DNA of 64,000 nucleotides from Bog-473 sp036502025 (GTDB taxonomy: Bacteria; Actinomycetota; Acidimicrobiia; Acidimicrobiales; RAAP-2): positions 69,851-133,850 of the forward strand of contig DASXZJ010000144.1 in the NCBI GenBank assembly GCA_036502025.1. The letters run 5' to 3'. Below, piece by piece: positions 51,926 through 63,113 of the stretch. The notes beneath the pieces were generated by a model. It did not search any database and was not told where the DNA came from. It was given only the letters and a program-made list of their open reading frames with translations. The first letter of the stretch is position 1, and each line of letters opens with the position of its first letter. The position numbers and the translations under genes were made by a program.

Positions 51926-52810
51926 TCATGTAATTACCCATTCTGGTAATCCGAAAACTGATACGGGCGAGACGGGCGGGGCGATCGGCCCGGCCAGCAG
52001 ACCAACGCCGTCGCAGATCCCCTGATGGCCGATCGGGTCGAACGCATGCCCCATCCCGGGTACAGCCACCACGCGTACTCGGGGTCCGGGCGTCACGAAG
52101 CGGGCCAGACCGACGCCGAAGGGGATGATCGGATCCTTCTGGCCGTGCACCACGACTACCGGGCAACGCACGCGCGCGACCAGGGCGCGAGGCGGTTCGG
52201 GAGACGTCCACGGCGCGATGCGCACGCGGGCCCTCCAGCGTACGAACAGGCGCCCCGGCCTGGTCCGGGCCAGGGCGGCCGTCACGATCGAGCGGGTCCG
52301 CAACGGCAGCTTCCATTCCCCCGGGGAGGAGACGGCGACGACACCAGCCAGGTCGGGGTCTTCGGCCGCGTAGCCGAGGACCGCCACCGCGCCCATGGAG
52401 GCGCCGACCAGGATGACGCGGCCGCTCCGGCGGCGGGCCCACTCGACGGCCGCGGCCACGTCGTGACGCTCGAGATCCCCGAGGGTGCAGTGCCCACCGG
52501 ATTGGCCATGGCCGCGCGAGTCGTAGGTGATGACGTCGAACCCTCGCCGGTGCAACTCAGACGCCAACGACACCACCCGAAGGTCGTCCTTGGTAGCGCT
52601 CAGACCGTGCGCGATCACGACGACTCCCCGGGGCCAGTGCCGACCGGACCAGCAACGGGTGGCGAGGTCGATCCCGTCTGCGGTCAGCAGTCTCGGGCCG
52701 GTCTCCCCGGTGGGCGGGAGAGATCTCGGTCCAAATGCGACGGTCGGCCGGAAGCCCGATGGTGCCGCGTCGAGACCCGGGCCAGTGCCGTCGAGCTCCG
52801 TCGTCGACAT
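51926..52810 (-). CDS. Alpha/beta hydrolase (Hydrolase_4 / lysophospholipase-like)
   Basis: A 294-residue hydrolase. Motifs: IAHGLSATKDDL (oxyanion), YDSRGHGQSGG, nucleophile GASMGA (Ser), VVVHGQKDPIIP (Asp) and VPGMGHAFDP (His), a complete triad. The layout fits monoglyceride-lipase-like or S9-related enzymes. Its neighbour upstream is a wax ester/triacylglycerol synthase, so an esterase or lipase role on storage lipids is plausible. It starts at ATG 52810. Confidence 0.88.
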   Translation of the reverse strand: MSTTELDGTGPGLDAAPSGFRPTVAFGPRSLPPTGETGPRLLTADGIDLATRCWSGRHWPRGVVVIAHGLSATKDDLRVVSLASELHRRGFDVITYDSRGHGQSGGHCTLGDLERHDVAAAVEWARRRSGRVILVGASMGAVAVLGYAAEDPDLAGVVAVSSPGEWKLPLRTRSIVTAALARTRPGRLFVRWRARVRIAPWTSPEPPRALVARVRCPVVVVHGQKDPIIPFGVGLARFVTPGPRVRVVAVPGMGHAFDPIGHQGICDGVGLLAGPIAPPVSPVSVFGLPEWVIT

Positions 52811-52866
52811 GGATCATCAGTACCCCATTATCACCGCGGCTACACGGTGCCCCCGAGCCGGTGCCG

Positions 52867-54309
52867 CTAGCCCGTGGCGCCCCGGGCATCGAGGGCGCAG
52901 CCGACCAGCTCGCCCAGCGCGTCGTCGATGAAGTCGGCCAGCACATCGAGCTCGGGCAGCAGCTTGCGACAGGCCAACAGTCCGAACTGCAGCTGATCGA
53001 GATACGAGATGATGGTCACGTTCAACCCGATCCCCTCGGCGATCGGCCCGACCGGATACATGGTGGCCACGCGGCTCCCGGCGCAGAACAGGGAGAAGTC
53101 GGGGCCCCGGACACTCGAGATGACCACGTTGAAGGGCGGGCGGACGCGGTCGAACAGCTTGGTGCCGGCCACGGCCCTGGCCAGGCGGGAGGCGAGCGCC
53201 GGCGGGGCGATCTGGGCCAGGCCGCCGACCAGCTTGCCCCGGTGCAGTTGTTCCTGGTCCTTGGCGACCCGGGTCGACTCGGCGATGGCGTCCAGGCGCT
53301 GTACCGGATCGTCGGTGTCGGTGGCCAGGGACACCAACATGCCCGAGACCTGGTTGCCCAAGGCTCCCCGCTCCCCCACCGGGCGGGTGGAGACCGGCAC
53401 CATGGCCACCAGGGACTGGTCCACCTCCTCGCCACGGGCCCGGAGGAGCCGCTGGAGCCCACCGGCCACGCCGGCCAGGATCACGTCGTTGACCGTCCCC
53501 TCGAACGTCTGCCGTACCAGCTTCACGTCGTCCAATGGGATGGAAAGCGACGAGAAGCGCTTCCGGTTCGACACGGCTCCGTTGAAGGACGTCCGGGGCG
53601 CCGAGAAGAAGGCCGGCGGCGGCACCTCGCCGCGGCTGAGCAGCTCGCGGTTGTGCATACCGAGGTCGGCCATGGCCTCGATACCCGAAGAGAGGGTGTT
53701 CAGCGCGAGGCCGGGCTGGTGCGACAGCGACGACGCGGTGTAGCGCAGCAGCTGAGTGGTGCTGGGAAGCGGGTCGGGATCCCACGGGTCGGTGGGCAGG
53801 CTGATGACGCGGGCCCGAGGGCTGAGATCGAGGAACGCCGCCAGGATGGATGCGCCACTGACCCCGTCGAGGATGGCGTGATGCACCTTGGCGATCAGGG
53901 CGGTGCGGTCGCCCGCCAGTCCCTCGACGACGAACATCTCCCAGAGGGGCCGATCCGGATCGAGCTGCCGGCTCATGGCGTTGGCCACGAAGGCGTCAAG
54001 CTCGCGCGGCCCGCCGGGCGACGGCAGGCTGGCCCGGGCCAGGTGGTCGTCGAGCTCGAAGTCGGGGTCGTCGACCCAGACCGGGTGGTGCAGGCCGAAC
54101 GGCACCCGGATGGCTCGCTGGCGCATGGGCCCGACCAGGTGGAGGCGCTGGCTGATGACGCGCCGGATCTGCGCGTACCGCGTGGAGGGCGAGAAGAGCG
54201 ACCGGGTGCCTTCAGGCGGATCGAGAACCAGCACGGCCCCGACATGAAGGGGCGTCGTCGGGGTCTCCAGCGACAGGAACGCAGCGTCCATGCCCTCCAA
54301 GACCTGCAT
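52867..54309 (-). CDS. Wax ester synthase / diacylglycerol acyltransferase (WS/DGAT)
   Basis: A 480-residue acyltransferase of the bifunctional WS/DGAT family, which esterifies fatty alcohols or diacylglycerol with acyl-CoA to make storage lipid at the inner membrane. The condensing motif is HHAILDG (residues 143-149; the family HHxxxDG). Other blocks are MDAAFLSLETPTTPLHVG at the start, PLWEMFVVEGL, NDVILAGVAGGL and FNVVISSVRGPD. ATG 54309 with GAGAGG upstream is chosen over an adjoining GTG. Confidence 0.93.
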   Translation of the reverse strand: MQVLEGMDAAFLSLETPTTPLHVGAVLVLDPPEGTRSLFSPSTRYAQIRRVISQRLHLVGPMRQRAIRVPFGLHHPVWVDDPDFELDDHLARASLPSPGGPRELDAFVANAMSRQLDPDRPLWEMFVVEGLAGDRTALIAKVHHAILDGVSGASILAAFLDLSPRARVISLPTDPWDPDPLPSTTQLLRYTASSLSHQPGLALNTLSSGIEAMADLGMHNRELLSRGEVPPPAFFSAPRTSFNGAVSNRKRFSSLSIPLDDVKLVRQTFEGTVNDVILAGVAGGLQRLLRARGEEVDQSLVAMVPVSTRPVGERGALGNQVSGMLVSLATDTDDPVQRLDAIAESTRVAKDQEQLHRGKLVGGLAQIAPPALASRLARAVAGTKLFDRVRPPFNVVISSVRGPDFSLFCAGSRVATMYPVGPIAEGIGLNVTIISYLDQLQFGLLACRKLLPELDVLADFIDDALGELVGCALDARGATG

Positions 54310-54343
54310 CACGTCACCTCTCTACCCGGCGGGCGCCCGCCTG

Positions 54344-54787
54344 TCACGTGCCGGTGTGCCCGAAGCCGCCCGTCCCCCGGATGGCGGGACCGAGTCCCGC
54401 TTCGTCCACCAGGGCGAACGCCGCTTCTTCGACGGCCATGATGACGAGCTGGGCGATCCGGTCCCCCCGCGTCACCTGGTAGTCCTCGGCCGGGTCGTGG
54501 TTGACCAGGACGACCGCCAGCTCACCCCGGTACCCCGCGTCGATCAGGCCTGGGGTGTTGAGGCAGGTGACGCCGTGCCTGAGGGCCAGGCCGCTGCGGG
54601 GCAGCACGAATCCGGCGTAGCCCGGCGGGACGGCGACGACGATGCCGGTGGGCACCAGGGCCCGGCCACCGCGGGCCGGCAGGACCACGTCGGTCCGGGC
54701 CAGCAGATCTGCTCCCGCATCTCCGGGCCGGGCATAGGAGGGGGCGGCCAGATCCGGATCGAGCTGGTGCAGAGGGACTCGCAGCAT
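54344..54787 (-). CDS. dut: dUTP diphosphatase
   Basis: A 147-residue trimeric dUTPase, hydrolysing dUTP to dUMP and pyrophosphate. All five motifs are visible: DAGADL (1), PRSGLALRHG (2), NTPGLIDAGYRGEL (3, with catalytic Asp and base-stacking Tyr), RGDRIAQLV (4) and RGTGGFGHTG (5). It is 34 nt upstream of the WS/DGAT gene on the same strand and divergent from orn. Confidence 0.96.
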   Translation of the reverse strand: MLRVPLHQLDPDLAAPSYARPGDAGADLLARTDVVLPARGGRALVPTGIVVAVPPGYAGFVLPRSGLALRHGVTCLNTPGLIDAGYRGELAVVLVNHDPAEDYQVTRGDRIAQLVIMAVEEAAFALVDEAGLGPAIRGTGGFGHTGT

Positions 54788-54804
54788 CGTCGGAGGCTAC
54801 AAGG

Positions 54805-54885
54805 GGGGCGCCGAGGAGGAGAGAGCGAGCCGGGTGGCGAGGAGGAGCGCGAGGAGGAAGGCGAGGAGGAGAGCGCCGGGTGGTG
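54805..54885. repeat. GAGGAGGA-type purine repeats upstream of orn
   Basis: Four irregular copies of CGAGGAGGA lie between the dut start and orn, interrupted by GCCGGGTGG twice. Each resembles a ribosome-binding site but none is near a start. Probably slippage-prone low-complexity DNA. Confidence 0.4.
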
Positions 54886-54929
54886 CGCCCTACCCGACCC
54901 CTCGGGGCGGGCCGGTAGCATGCCGCACG

Positions 54930-55504
54930 ATGCTGGCCTGGATCGATCTGGAGATGACCGGGCTCGAACCGTCCCGCCACACCATCGTCGAGATCGCCTG
55001 CCTCATCACCGACGACGAGCTCGAGATCGTGGCCGAGGGTCCCGACATGGTCGTGCACGCCTCGCCCGAGCAGCTGGGCGAGATGGACGAGTACGTCACG
55101 GCCATGCACACGCGCTCGGGTCTTATCGAGGCGGTGATTGCCTCCCCGCTCACCCTGGCTGAGGCCGGCGCCATGACGCTGGACTTCCTCAAGCTCCACA
55201 TCGCCGAGCCGCGCACGGTCCCGCTGGCCGGGAACTCCATCGGCACCGACCGCCGCTTCCTGGCCGCCCAGCTGCCCGAGATCGAGGACTTCCTGCACTA
55301 CCGCTCGGTCGACGTCTCCACCGTCAAGGAGCTCACCCGCCGCTGGTACCCCGAGATCTACAAGGCCGCCCCCACCAAGAAGGGCGGCCACCGGGCCCTC
55401 ATGGACATCCGTGAGAGCGTGGTCGAGCTGGCCTACTACCGGACCGCCGTGTTCAACCCCGCCCCGTCGAGTCCCCCCAGCACCCCGAGCAAGGAGCCCA
55501 GCCC

Positions 55505-55508
<4 letters not shown>
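54930..55508 (+). CDS. orn: Oligoribonuclease
   Basis: A 192-residue DEDDh 3'-5' exonuclease that degrades 2-5-nt RNAs and, in many bacteria, pGpG from c-di-GMP breakdown. Motifs: WIDLEMTGLE (Asp6, Glu8), GNSIGTDRRFL, and HRALMDIRES with the catalytic His and Asp. The last 20 residues are a Pro/Ser tail. ATG 54930 starts directly at the conserved sequence; a TAGCAT at 54917-54922 could be a -10, making the message nearly leaderless. Its stop overlaps the acyl-CoA synthetase start. Confidence 0.94.
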
Positions 55509-57319
<1,811 letters not shown>

Positions 57320-57515
57320 TCACCGACAACTTCCCCCGGGCGGCCGAGACTCTGACGCGAACAGGCCTCCGGCCATAAGGCCAGGGAACCGTCAGCCTGA
57401 AAGGCCCTTTAGCTCAACCTGGTCATCCCCCGTCGGAGCCAAAGGCGCGCCAAGGCGCACTACCCTCGATACTCGCGCGTCGACCTGGACGGGCAGCCGG
57501 GAGTTCTCAGTTGGG

Positions 57516-58670
57516 ATGAATTCGTGCACCCGAGCCCTTGGACTTGGCTGCTTGATGCTGGCACTGACTCTCGTCGGCTTGGCCACAAACGCAACCCTCC
57601 TCATAACGTCCGCCAGCGCCACCGCTCGCGGCTTCGCGCCGATGACCACCATCAACGGTGTGGCGTGTACTTCTGCCCACAAATGCATCGGCGTTGGAAA
57701 CGTGGCGTCGCGTCTGAACTCGGGAGCGGCAGCGTCCCTAGATCCGGTGTCGGGTGGCCTGACGTCCGGGCAATCGCTCCAACTGATTGGATCGAGTGGG
57801 TTCCTCAACGCAGTGAGCTGCCCATCCCACTCGGTCTGTCTGGCCGTGGGGGAGAATCGGAAGGACACCAGGGGGATCGCGGTTCCGCTCAACCCGCAAA
57901 CCGCCGCGGTACGCAGTGGTCAAGCACTCCACGCCATCTCGGGCATCTTCATTTCCGGCGTGGCCTGTGCGTCAAGAGAAGAGTGCCTGGCCGTGGGACA
58001 CGACTCCGGCGGGTCGGGTGTCGTGGTGGCCCTCAGTCCGGCGACAGGAGCCATCTTGCGCGGTCAGAGGGTGCGGACCATTCCCGGGACGGGTGGCGTC
58101 GGTCTCGACGGGGTGGCCTGTCCCTTGGCGAACCTCTGCGTGGCCGTCGGGGAGAACGCTGATCGATCGGCTGGGGTCGCCGTACCGTTGAATCCGGCCA
58201 CCGGCGCGATACACCGTGGGCAGAGCGTGCACAGCGTCACCCACAAAGGCATCCTGCTCGACCTGGCCTGTCCGTCGAGCACCGTGTGCCTGGCGGTGGG
58301 TTGGGGTGCCAGCCAACCGTCGGTGGCTGTCCCGATCGACCCGAGAACGGGCGCGCGGCGGAAGGGCCAGAGCGATCGATCCATATCGGCGCGGGCGGCG
58401 ATGTTGACGGCGGTCAGTTGCCCGTCCATTGCCTTGTGCCTGGCCGTCGGCAACGACACCGGTGACCCCTCCGTTGGACAAGCGGTACCGATTGATCCGT
58501 CGACCGCCACGATTGTCGCCGGCCGAAGCATTCAGACCGTGGCCGGAACCGGTGCCCTCAACGCAGTGGTGTGCCACTCGACAACCAAATGTGTTGCCGC
58601 AGGATCGGGTTTTGCAACCGCCCGGGCGGCGACAGACATCCTTGACCCCGCCACCGGTCGGCGCCCATGA
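57516..58670 (+). CDS. Exported protein with Cys-paired repeats
   Basis: A 384-residue exported protein. After the signal peptide (MNSCTRALGLGCLMLALTLVGLA and onward) come about seven repeats of roughly 48 residues of the form V-x-C-P-S-x-x-x-C-L-A-V-G ... G-V-A-V-P-L-N-P-x-T-G-A-I ... G-Q-S-V. Each has two Cys six residues apart, probably a small disulfide loop. The pattern suggests a beta-propeller or solenoid. No catalytic residues or anchor are seen. The 196-nt gap upstream has no clear promoter. A binding or surface role is likely. Confidence 0.75.
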   Translation: MNSCTRALGLGCLMLALTLVGLATNATLLITSASATARGFAPMTTINGVACTSAHKCIGVGNVASRLNSGAAASLDPVSGGLTSGQSLQLIGSSGFLNAVSCPSHSVCLAVGENRKDTRGIAVPLNPQTAAVRSGQALHAISGIFISGVACASREECLAVGHDSGGSGVVVALSPATGAILRGQRVRTIPGTGGVGLDGVACPLANLCVAVGENADRSAGVAVPLNPATGAIHRGQSVHSVTHKGILLDLACPSSTVCLAVGWGASQPSVAVPIDPRTGARRKGQSDRSISARAAMLTAVSCPSIALCLAVGNDTGDPSVGQAVPIDPSTATIVAGRSIQTVAGTGALNAVVCHSTTKCVAAGSGFATARAATDILDPATGRRP

Positions 58671-58710
58671 TCGGCTCTCGCCGCCCCGGCGCCACGCCCC
58701 CGGCCTGACC

Positions 58711-59316
58711 TCAACCGGCGTAGGGGTCACGCCCGGTCAGTCCGAGCAGCCGGACCAGCAGTGGTGCCGTCCCGGGCACCGGCACGGCCGCCGGGTAGAC
58801 GCCGAGGCCACGCCACTCCTCGGCGTGGGGGCTCACCTCGTCCCAGATGCCCTGCACCAGCTCGTCGGGCAGAGTGAGGTCGGCGCCGATGACCTGGGCC
58901 AGGTCGTGCGCCCGCAGGGCGCGGAACGAGTTGATCTGCCAGAAGTACTCGCGGATGGTGAAGTCGCCGAAGGAGAGACTTGCGGTGCCCTCGAGGTCTC
59001 GGACGCGGTCGGCCGCCGCGCAGGCCTTCCCGGCGATCTCGGTGAAGTTGGCCAGCGGGTCATCGCCCAGGAGGTCCCCGTCGAAGCGGTCGGCCCCGGC
59101 CTCGGCCATGGACAACCCAGCCAGCATGTCGGGCACCCAGGCGTCGTCGAAGGCGTGATAGTTGATGATGTCCCAGAGCGAAGGGATCTCGGTGCTCTGG
59201 CGCATGGCAAAGTTCGCCGGCATGGTCATCCCCCACTGGTCCTGGCTGACCTGGGCCACCACGGCGCACAGCGCCTGTTCGGCCAGGACGAATACCTCGG
59301 GCTCAGGTCTGCTCAT
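58711..59316 (-). CDS. DinB-like TIGR03086-type protein
   Basis: A 201-residue protein with the four-helix DinB/mycothiol-dependent maleylpyruvate isomerase N-terminal fold: VFVLAEQALCAVVAQVSQDQWGMTMP, SLWDIINYHAFDDAWVPDMLAG, then FTIREYFWQINSFRALRAHDLAQVIG. His residues at the ends of helices 2 and 3 (NYHAFDD, RAHDLAQ) are the usual metal ligands. Members may be mycothiol-dependent transferases; the substrate is unknown. Confidence 0.82.
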   Translation of the reverse strand: MSRPEPEVFVLAEQALCAVVAQVSQDQWGMTMPANFAMRQSTEIPSLWDIINYHAFDDAWVPDMLAGLSMAEAGADRFDGDLLGDDPLANFTEIAGKACAAADRVRDLEGTASLSFGDFTIREYFWQINSFRALRAHDLAQVIGADLTLPDELVQGIWDEVSPHAEEWRGLGVYPAAVPVPGTAPLLVRLLGLTGRDPYAG

Positions 59317-59452
59317 GGGTCCCTCCTACCGGGAGTGTTCGGATCCGGATCCTGCCAGCAGGGTGTGACGCCGCCAAGACATCGCGACGATGCCGACCCG
59401 AGGGCCGGCATCGTCAAGGAGTCAGGGGGGTGGATCGCTCCACCCGATGGCT

Positions 59453-60088
59453 TTAGCGATTGGGCTGAGGGGTGACCCGCAGGTAGGGCTTGAGCGCCTT
59501 CCAACCCTTCGGGAAGCGATCCTTGGCCTCGTCGTCGCTCACGGCCGGGACGATGATGACGTCGCCGCCGTCGGTCCAGTTGACCGGGGTGGCCACCTTG
59601 TAGTCGGCGGTCAGCTGCAGCGAGTCGAGCACCCGGAGGATCTCCTCGATGTTGCGCCCGGTGGAGGCCGGGTAGGTCAGGGTGAGCTTGACCTTCTTGT
59701 CCGGCCCGATGATGAAGACCGAGCGGACCGTGAGGGTGTCGTTGGCGTTGGGGTGGATCATGTCGTAGAGATCCGCCACCTGGCGGTCCTCGTCGCCGAT
59801 CAGCGGGAAGGCCAGCGCCGTGCCCTGGGTTTCCTCGATGTCGCCCGCCCAGCCCTTGTGGGACTCGACCGAGTCGACCGAGAGGCCGATCAGCTTGGTG
59901 TTGCGCTTGTCGAATTCCGGCTTGGCCGCCGAGAAGGCGCCCAGCTCGGTGGTGCAGACCGGGGTGTAGTCCTTGGGGTGGGAGAAGAGGATGCCCCAGC
60001 TGTCGCCCAGCCATTCGTGAAAGTTGATCTTGCCGTCGGTGGTGTCGGCCGTGAAGTCGGGAGCGGTGTCCCCGAGTCGGACTGCCAT
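59453..60088 (-). CDS. 1-Cys peroxiredoxin (Prx6 type)
   Basis: A 211-residue peroxiredoxin. The active site is FSHPKDYTPVCTTELG with peroxidatic Cys45; the protein has no other cysteine, so it is a true 1-Cys enzyme needing an outside thiol for recycling, perhaps mycothiol. The C-terminal extension (VNWTDGGDVIIVPAVSDDEAKDRFPKGW) is the Prx6 dimer domain. ATG 60088 has AGGAGG five bases upstream. Divergent from the enoyl-CoA hydratase gene. Confidence 0.94.
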   Translation of the reverse strand: MAVRLGDTAPDFTADTTDGKINFHEWLGDSWGILFSHPKDYTPVCTTELGAFSAAKPEFDKRNTKLIGLSVDSVESHKGWAGDIEETQGTALAFPLIGDEDRQVADLYDMIHPNANDTLTVRSVFIIGPDKKVKLTLTYPASTGRNIEEILRVLDSLQLTADYKVATPVNWTDGGDVIIVPAVSDDEAKDRFPKGWKALKPYLRVTPQPNR

Positions 60089-60261
60089 GAGTTCCTCCTG
60101 TTGGATGTGGCGCCGGATGAGGTAGCCACCCTACCGGGTGTCCCGGCAATTGTCGACACGATTGGTCACCTTTATGCGGACAGGCCCGGCGCCGGTGACC
60201 ACGAGGGGGCGCGACGGTGACAGATGAGCCACTGACCAGGTAGGTCGTGGGAGAATGCCCC

Positions 60262-61116
60262 ATGGCACCGAGCGGTTCGGTCGAGGTGACAGGGGCAACC
60301 GGCGCCGCGCTGGACGCCGGCACCGGGGCCTACACGCCCTACCGGAACGACACCCTCGCCGTCGAGCAGGACGGTCCGGTCACCATCGTGACCATCACCC
60401 GGCCCGAGCGACGCAACGCGGTGGACAGCCTGTGCGCCGACCACCTGGCCCAGGCCTTCCTCGCCTTCGACCAGGACGAGAGCCAGTCCGTGGCCATCCT
60501 GACCGGGTCGAACGGCACGTTCTGCGCCGGGGCCGACCTCAAGGCGGTGGCCGAGGGCGACCGGCGCCCGATCCCCGACCAGGGGACGGGTCCCATGGGA
60601 CCCACCCGCCTCACCCTCTCCAAACCGGTCATCGCCGCCGTCGAGGGGTTCGCCGTGGCGGGCGGGATCGAGCTGGCCCTGTGGTGCGACCTGCGGGTGG
60701 CGGCCGAGGATGCCATCTTCGGCGTCTTCTGCCGGCGCTTCGGGGTCCCGCTCTGCGACCTCGGGACGGTTCGTCTCCCCCGCATACTCGGGCACGGACG
60801 GGCGATGGACCTGATCCTGACCGGGCGGGCCGTCGGGGCTCCCGAGGGCCTCGAGCTCGGGCTCGTGAACCGGGTCGTCGGATCGGGTGGGGCGCTGGAC
60901 GCCTCGTTGGCCCTGGCCCACCAGCTCGCTGCGCTGCCTCAGGTCTGCCTCCGCTCGGACCGCATGTCGGCCCTCGAGCAGTGGGGCCTGACCGAGGAGG
61001 CGGCGGCGGTGAACGAGGCCCGACGAGGCCGGGCCGTGATCGAGAGCGGGGAGACGCTCGAGGGTGCCCTGCGCTTCGCCGCCGGCGCCGGGCGCGGCGG
61101 CACCGCCCTCAGCTGA
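60262..61116 (+). CDS. Enoyl-CoA hydratase/isomerase family protein
   Basis: A 284-residue crotonase-fold enzyme. The CoA-binding and oxyanion blocks are visible: VTIVTITRPERRNAV, ILTGSNGTFCAGADLKAV, AVEGFAVAGGIELALWCDLRVAAEDAIFG and GTVRLPRILG. The residue pattern after VAGG (IELALWCD) retains one position used as a catalytic Glu in hydratases; a Leu-Gly stretch stands at the second, so the exact reaction is unsure. ATG 60262 has GGGAGA seven bases upstream. It is followed 12 nt later by a HAD phosphatase. Confidence 0.9.
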   Translation: MAPSGSVEVTGATGAALDAGTGAYTPYRNDTLAVEQDGPVTIVTITRPERRNAVDSLCADHLAQAFLAFDQDESQSVAILTGSNGTFCAGADLKAVAEGDRRPIPDQGTGPMGPTRLTLSKPVIAAVEGFAVAGGIELALWCDLRVAAEDAIFGVFCRRFGVPLCDLGTVRLPRILGHGRAMDLILTGRAVGAPEGLELGLVNRVVGSGGALDASLALAHQLAALPQVCLRSDRMSALEQWGLTEEAAAVNEARRGRAVIESGETLEGALRFAAGAGRGGTALS

Positions 61117-61128
61117 GTCGACCGCCCG

Positions 61129-61872
61129 ATGACCGAGTACGCCCCCGCGCCCCCGCCGCAGACCACCGCCAGCGCGGTGGCCGCCTTCGACTTCGACGGC
61201 ACGCTCACCAACGGCGGCAGCGTGTTCGCCTTTCTCTCCGCCCTGCGCGGCAACGCGACCGTCCTGCGCGCCGTCTCCCTGCTCTCCCCGGCCCTCCTGA
61301 AGGCGGCGGTGGTCGGCGGGACGGCGGCCGACGACGCCAAGGAGGAACTCTTCACGCGGCTGCTGGGAGGGCTGCCGGTGGAGCAGGTCGACCAGCGGTC
61401 GGCGGAGTTCGCCCACGAGCACCTGGCCCGCCACCTCCGGGCCGACACGCGCCGGCGCATGCAGTGGCACCAGGACGAGGGCCACCATGTCGTCATCGTC
61501 TCGGCCTCGCCGGAGTGCTACGTGCGCCCGGCCGGCGCGGAGCTGGGGGCCGACGGTGTGGTGGCGACCCGGCTGGCCGTCGGCGGGGGCGGGCTCCTCA
61601 CCGGGCGCTACGAGGGCAAGAACTGCCGGGGGGCGGAGAAGTACGCCCGCCTGGTCGGCCACCTGCGGGCGAACGGCCTCCTCTCCAACGGCGGCGACCA
61701 ACCGGTCCTGTGGGCCTACGGCAACAGCCGGGGTGACCTGCGCCTGCTGGCCGCGGCCGACCACGGCATCGACGCCGGCCGGCTGGGGCCGCTCGGTCGG
61801 CTGCGACGGTTCCCCCGCCTGGCCGAGGTGAGCGGGGACGGCCACGCGTTCCGCCCCTCCATCACTCACTGA
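61129..61872 (+). CDS. HAD-IB family phosphatase
   Basis: A 247-residue phosphatase. Motif I is AAFDFDGTLTNGG (nucleophile and acid Asp), motif II VIVSASPECYV, motif III contains the Lys in YEGKNCRG, and motif IV is AYGNSRGDLRLL. This is the HAD-IB (SerB-like) pattern, often acting on lipid or glycerol phosphates in actinobacteria. It lies 12 nt after the enoyl-CoA hydratase gene, so co-transcribed, and its end overlaps the convergent CU044_5270-like gene by 7 nt. Confidence 0.9.
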   Translation: MTEYAPAPPPQTTASAVAAFDFDGTLTNGGSVFAFLSALRGNATVLRAVSLLSPALLKAAVVGGTAADDAKEELFTRLLGGLPVEQVDQRSAEFAHEHLARHLRADTRRRMQWHQDEGHHVVIVSASPECYVRPAGAELGADGVVATRLAVGGGGLLTGRYEGKNCRGAEKYARLVGHLRANGLLSNGGDQPVLWAYGNSRGDLRLLAAADHGIDAGRLGPLGRLRRFPRLAEVSGDGHAFRPSITH

Positions 61873-63113
61873 GCCCTCGGTGCCTTCGACCGCGCGTACT
61901 GGATCGCTGCGGCTGCTCCGTTCGCGGCCGCGGCCGCCATGGCGGCCGCCATCGACGGGCACGTCGTCAGACTTACCGGTACGGGACATCCAGATACCGG
62001 CGGCAGGGAACTCGACGGTGCAATGGTGCTTTGCAGGGACTCAACCCATGCTGTGGAGGTGGTGACGGCGAGGGATCTGCTCCCTCCACCATAGGTTCCG
62101 TTCGGAGAAGGACCATTGTTGTCGTTGTAACGCAGCTCGATGAAAGCGCCGCTGCTTGGGTTCACAATGATCGTGATCGGCTCGCCGGTTGTGTCGGGTG
62201 CTTCAAAGCCCAGGCCGGGCTGACCGGATTCCGAGGTGGTCGGCCCAAGGAGACTTACGCCCGGAAGCGTGGAGAGAACCTCGTAGAGGGCAGACGTGAA
62301 CTCCGGAGTAGCACCAATGTCCGGACCAGCCAGGAGAAGGGCGACTCGCTCGAAGTCGGTGTTGGCCCCCGCTGAGACGGTATCGACACTGTGAATGCCA
62401 GTCGTACCGTCGTCGATTTGCTGTGACAGCGGCGTCTCTTGGGTTGGTAGCCCCGCCACATCGAGAAACCCCATCTCGTCCATCGAGGCAGGCCCGCTGA
62501 GCTGGCCAGGATAGAAGATGCCGACACCACCATTTAGGGGTCTGAGGTCGTAGGTCGCGCCGGGCATGGCGTTCCACGCTGCTTCTTCGGAGAGCGATGA
62601 GAACACAGGCTCCTGCCAACTCTGGGTCGTCTCACCCGACCCGTTGGGCGACACCCACGAATTCTCTGTGCCAACGAAAGTGGCCTCGGCCGTGCTGTCG
62701 TCGGCTGGATTGTGTGCGGTCTCGATGATCGAGACCTTCTCCTGGATGAAGTAGTACTGGCCAGGTCCAGGGGTCTGTGGGGGCTGTTGTGCCGCCGTCA
62801 CGGCCACTTTGTCAAGAGCGGCCGCAGCACTTGAAGGCTTGCCGGGTGGAGGGAGCACGAGACCGACGGCGACGATCAACCCAGCCGCTACCGTCGCCGC
62901 GACGGCGAAGCGCCGGCGATGCCGAACTCCCGCACGGCGAACCGAATGGTTCTCTGGGGATGGCCTGACGATCTGAACCAAGTTGATTTCAGGTTTGGCC
63001 GACTCGTTTTCGATGGCGCGAAGCAGCTCCGCACGGGCACGCTGCATCACCGACGGATCAGGTTCGAAGGGGACGGGTCGAAATCGTCGGAGAGTCTCTA
63101 TGGCATCAGTCAC
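61866..63113 (-). CDS. CU044_5270-type protein paired with ECF sigma factor
   Basis: A 415-residue protein with one membrane helix (RFAVAATVAAGLIVAVGLVLP, about 68-88), an N-terminal cytoplasmic part (MTDAIETLRRFRPVPFEPDPSVMQRARAELLRAIE) and a large outer domain. The layout and the phrase 'RPVPFEPD...ARAELLRAIE' fit CU044_5270-type proteins, which lie next to ECF sigma genes in actinobacteria. It overlaps the sigma gene by 8 nt. I infer it is the membrane anti-sigma factor or sensor. A C-terminal Ala-rich stretch is low-complexity. Confidence 0.8.
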   Translation of the reverse strand: MTDAIETLRRFRPVPFEPDPSVMQRARAELLRAIENESAKPEINLVQIVRPSPENHSVRRAGVRHRRRFAVAATVAAGLIVAVGLVLPPPGKPSSAAAALDKVAVTAAQQPPQTPGPGQYYFIQEKVSIIETAHNPADDSTAEATFVGTENSWVSPNGSGETTQSWQEPVFSSLSEEAAWNAMPGATYDLRPLNGGVGIFYPGQLSGPASMDEMGFLDVAGLPTQETPLSQQIDDGTTGIHSVDTVSAGANTDFERVALLLAGPDIGATPEFTSALYEVLSTLPGVSLLGPTTSESGQPGLGFEAPDTTGEPITIIVNPSSGAFIELRYNDNNGPSPNGTYGGGSRSLAVTTSTAWVESLQSTIAPSSSLPPVSGCPVPVSLTTCPSMAAAMAAAAANGAAAAIQYARSKAPRAQ

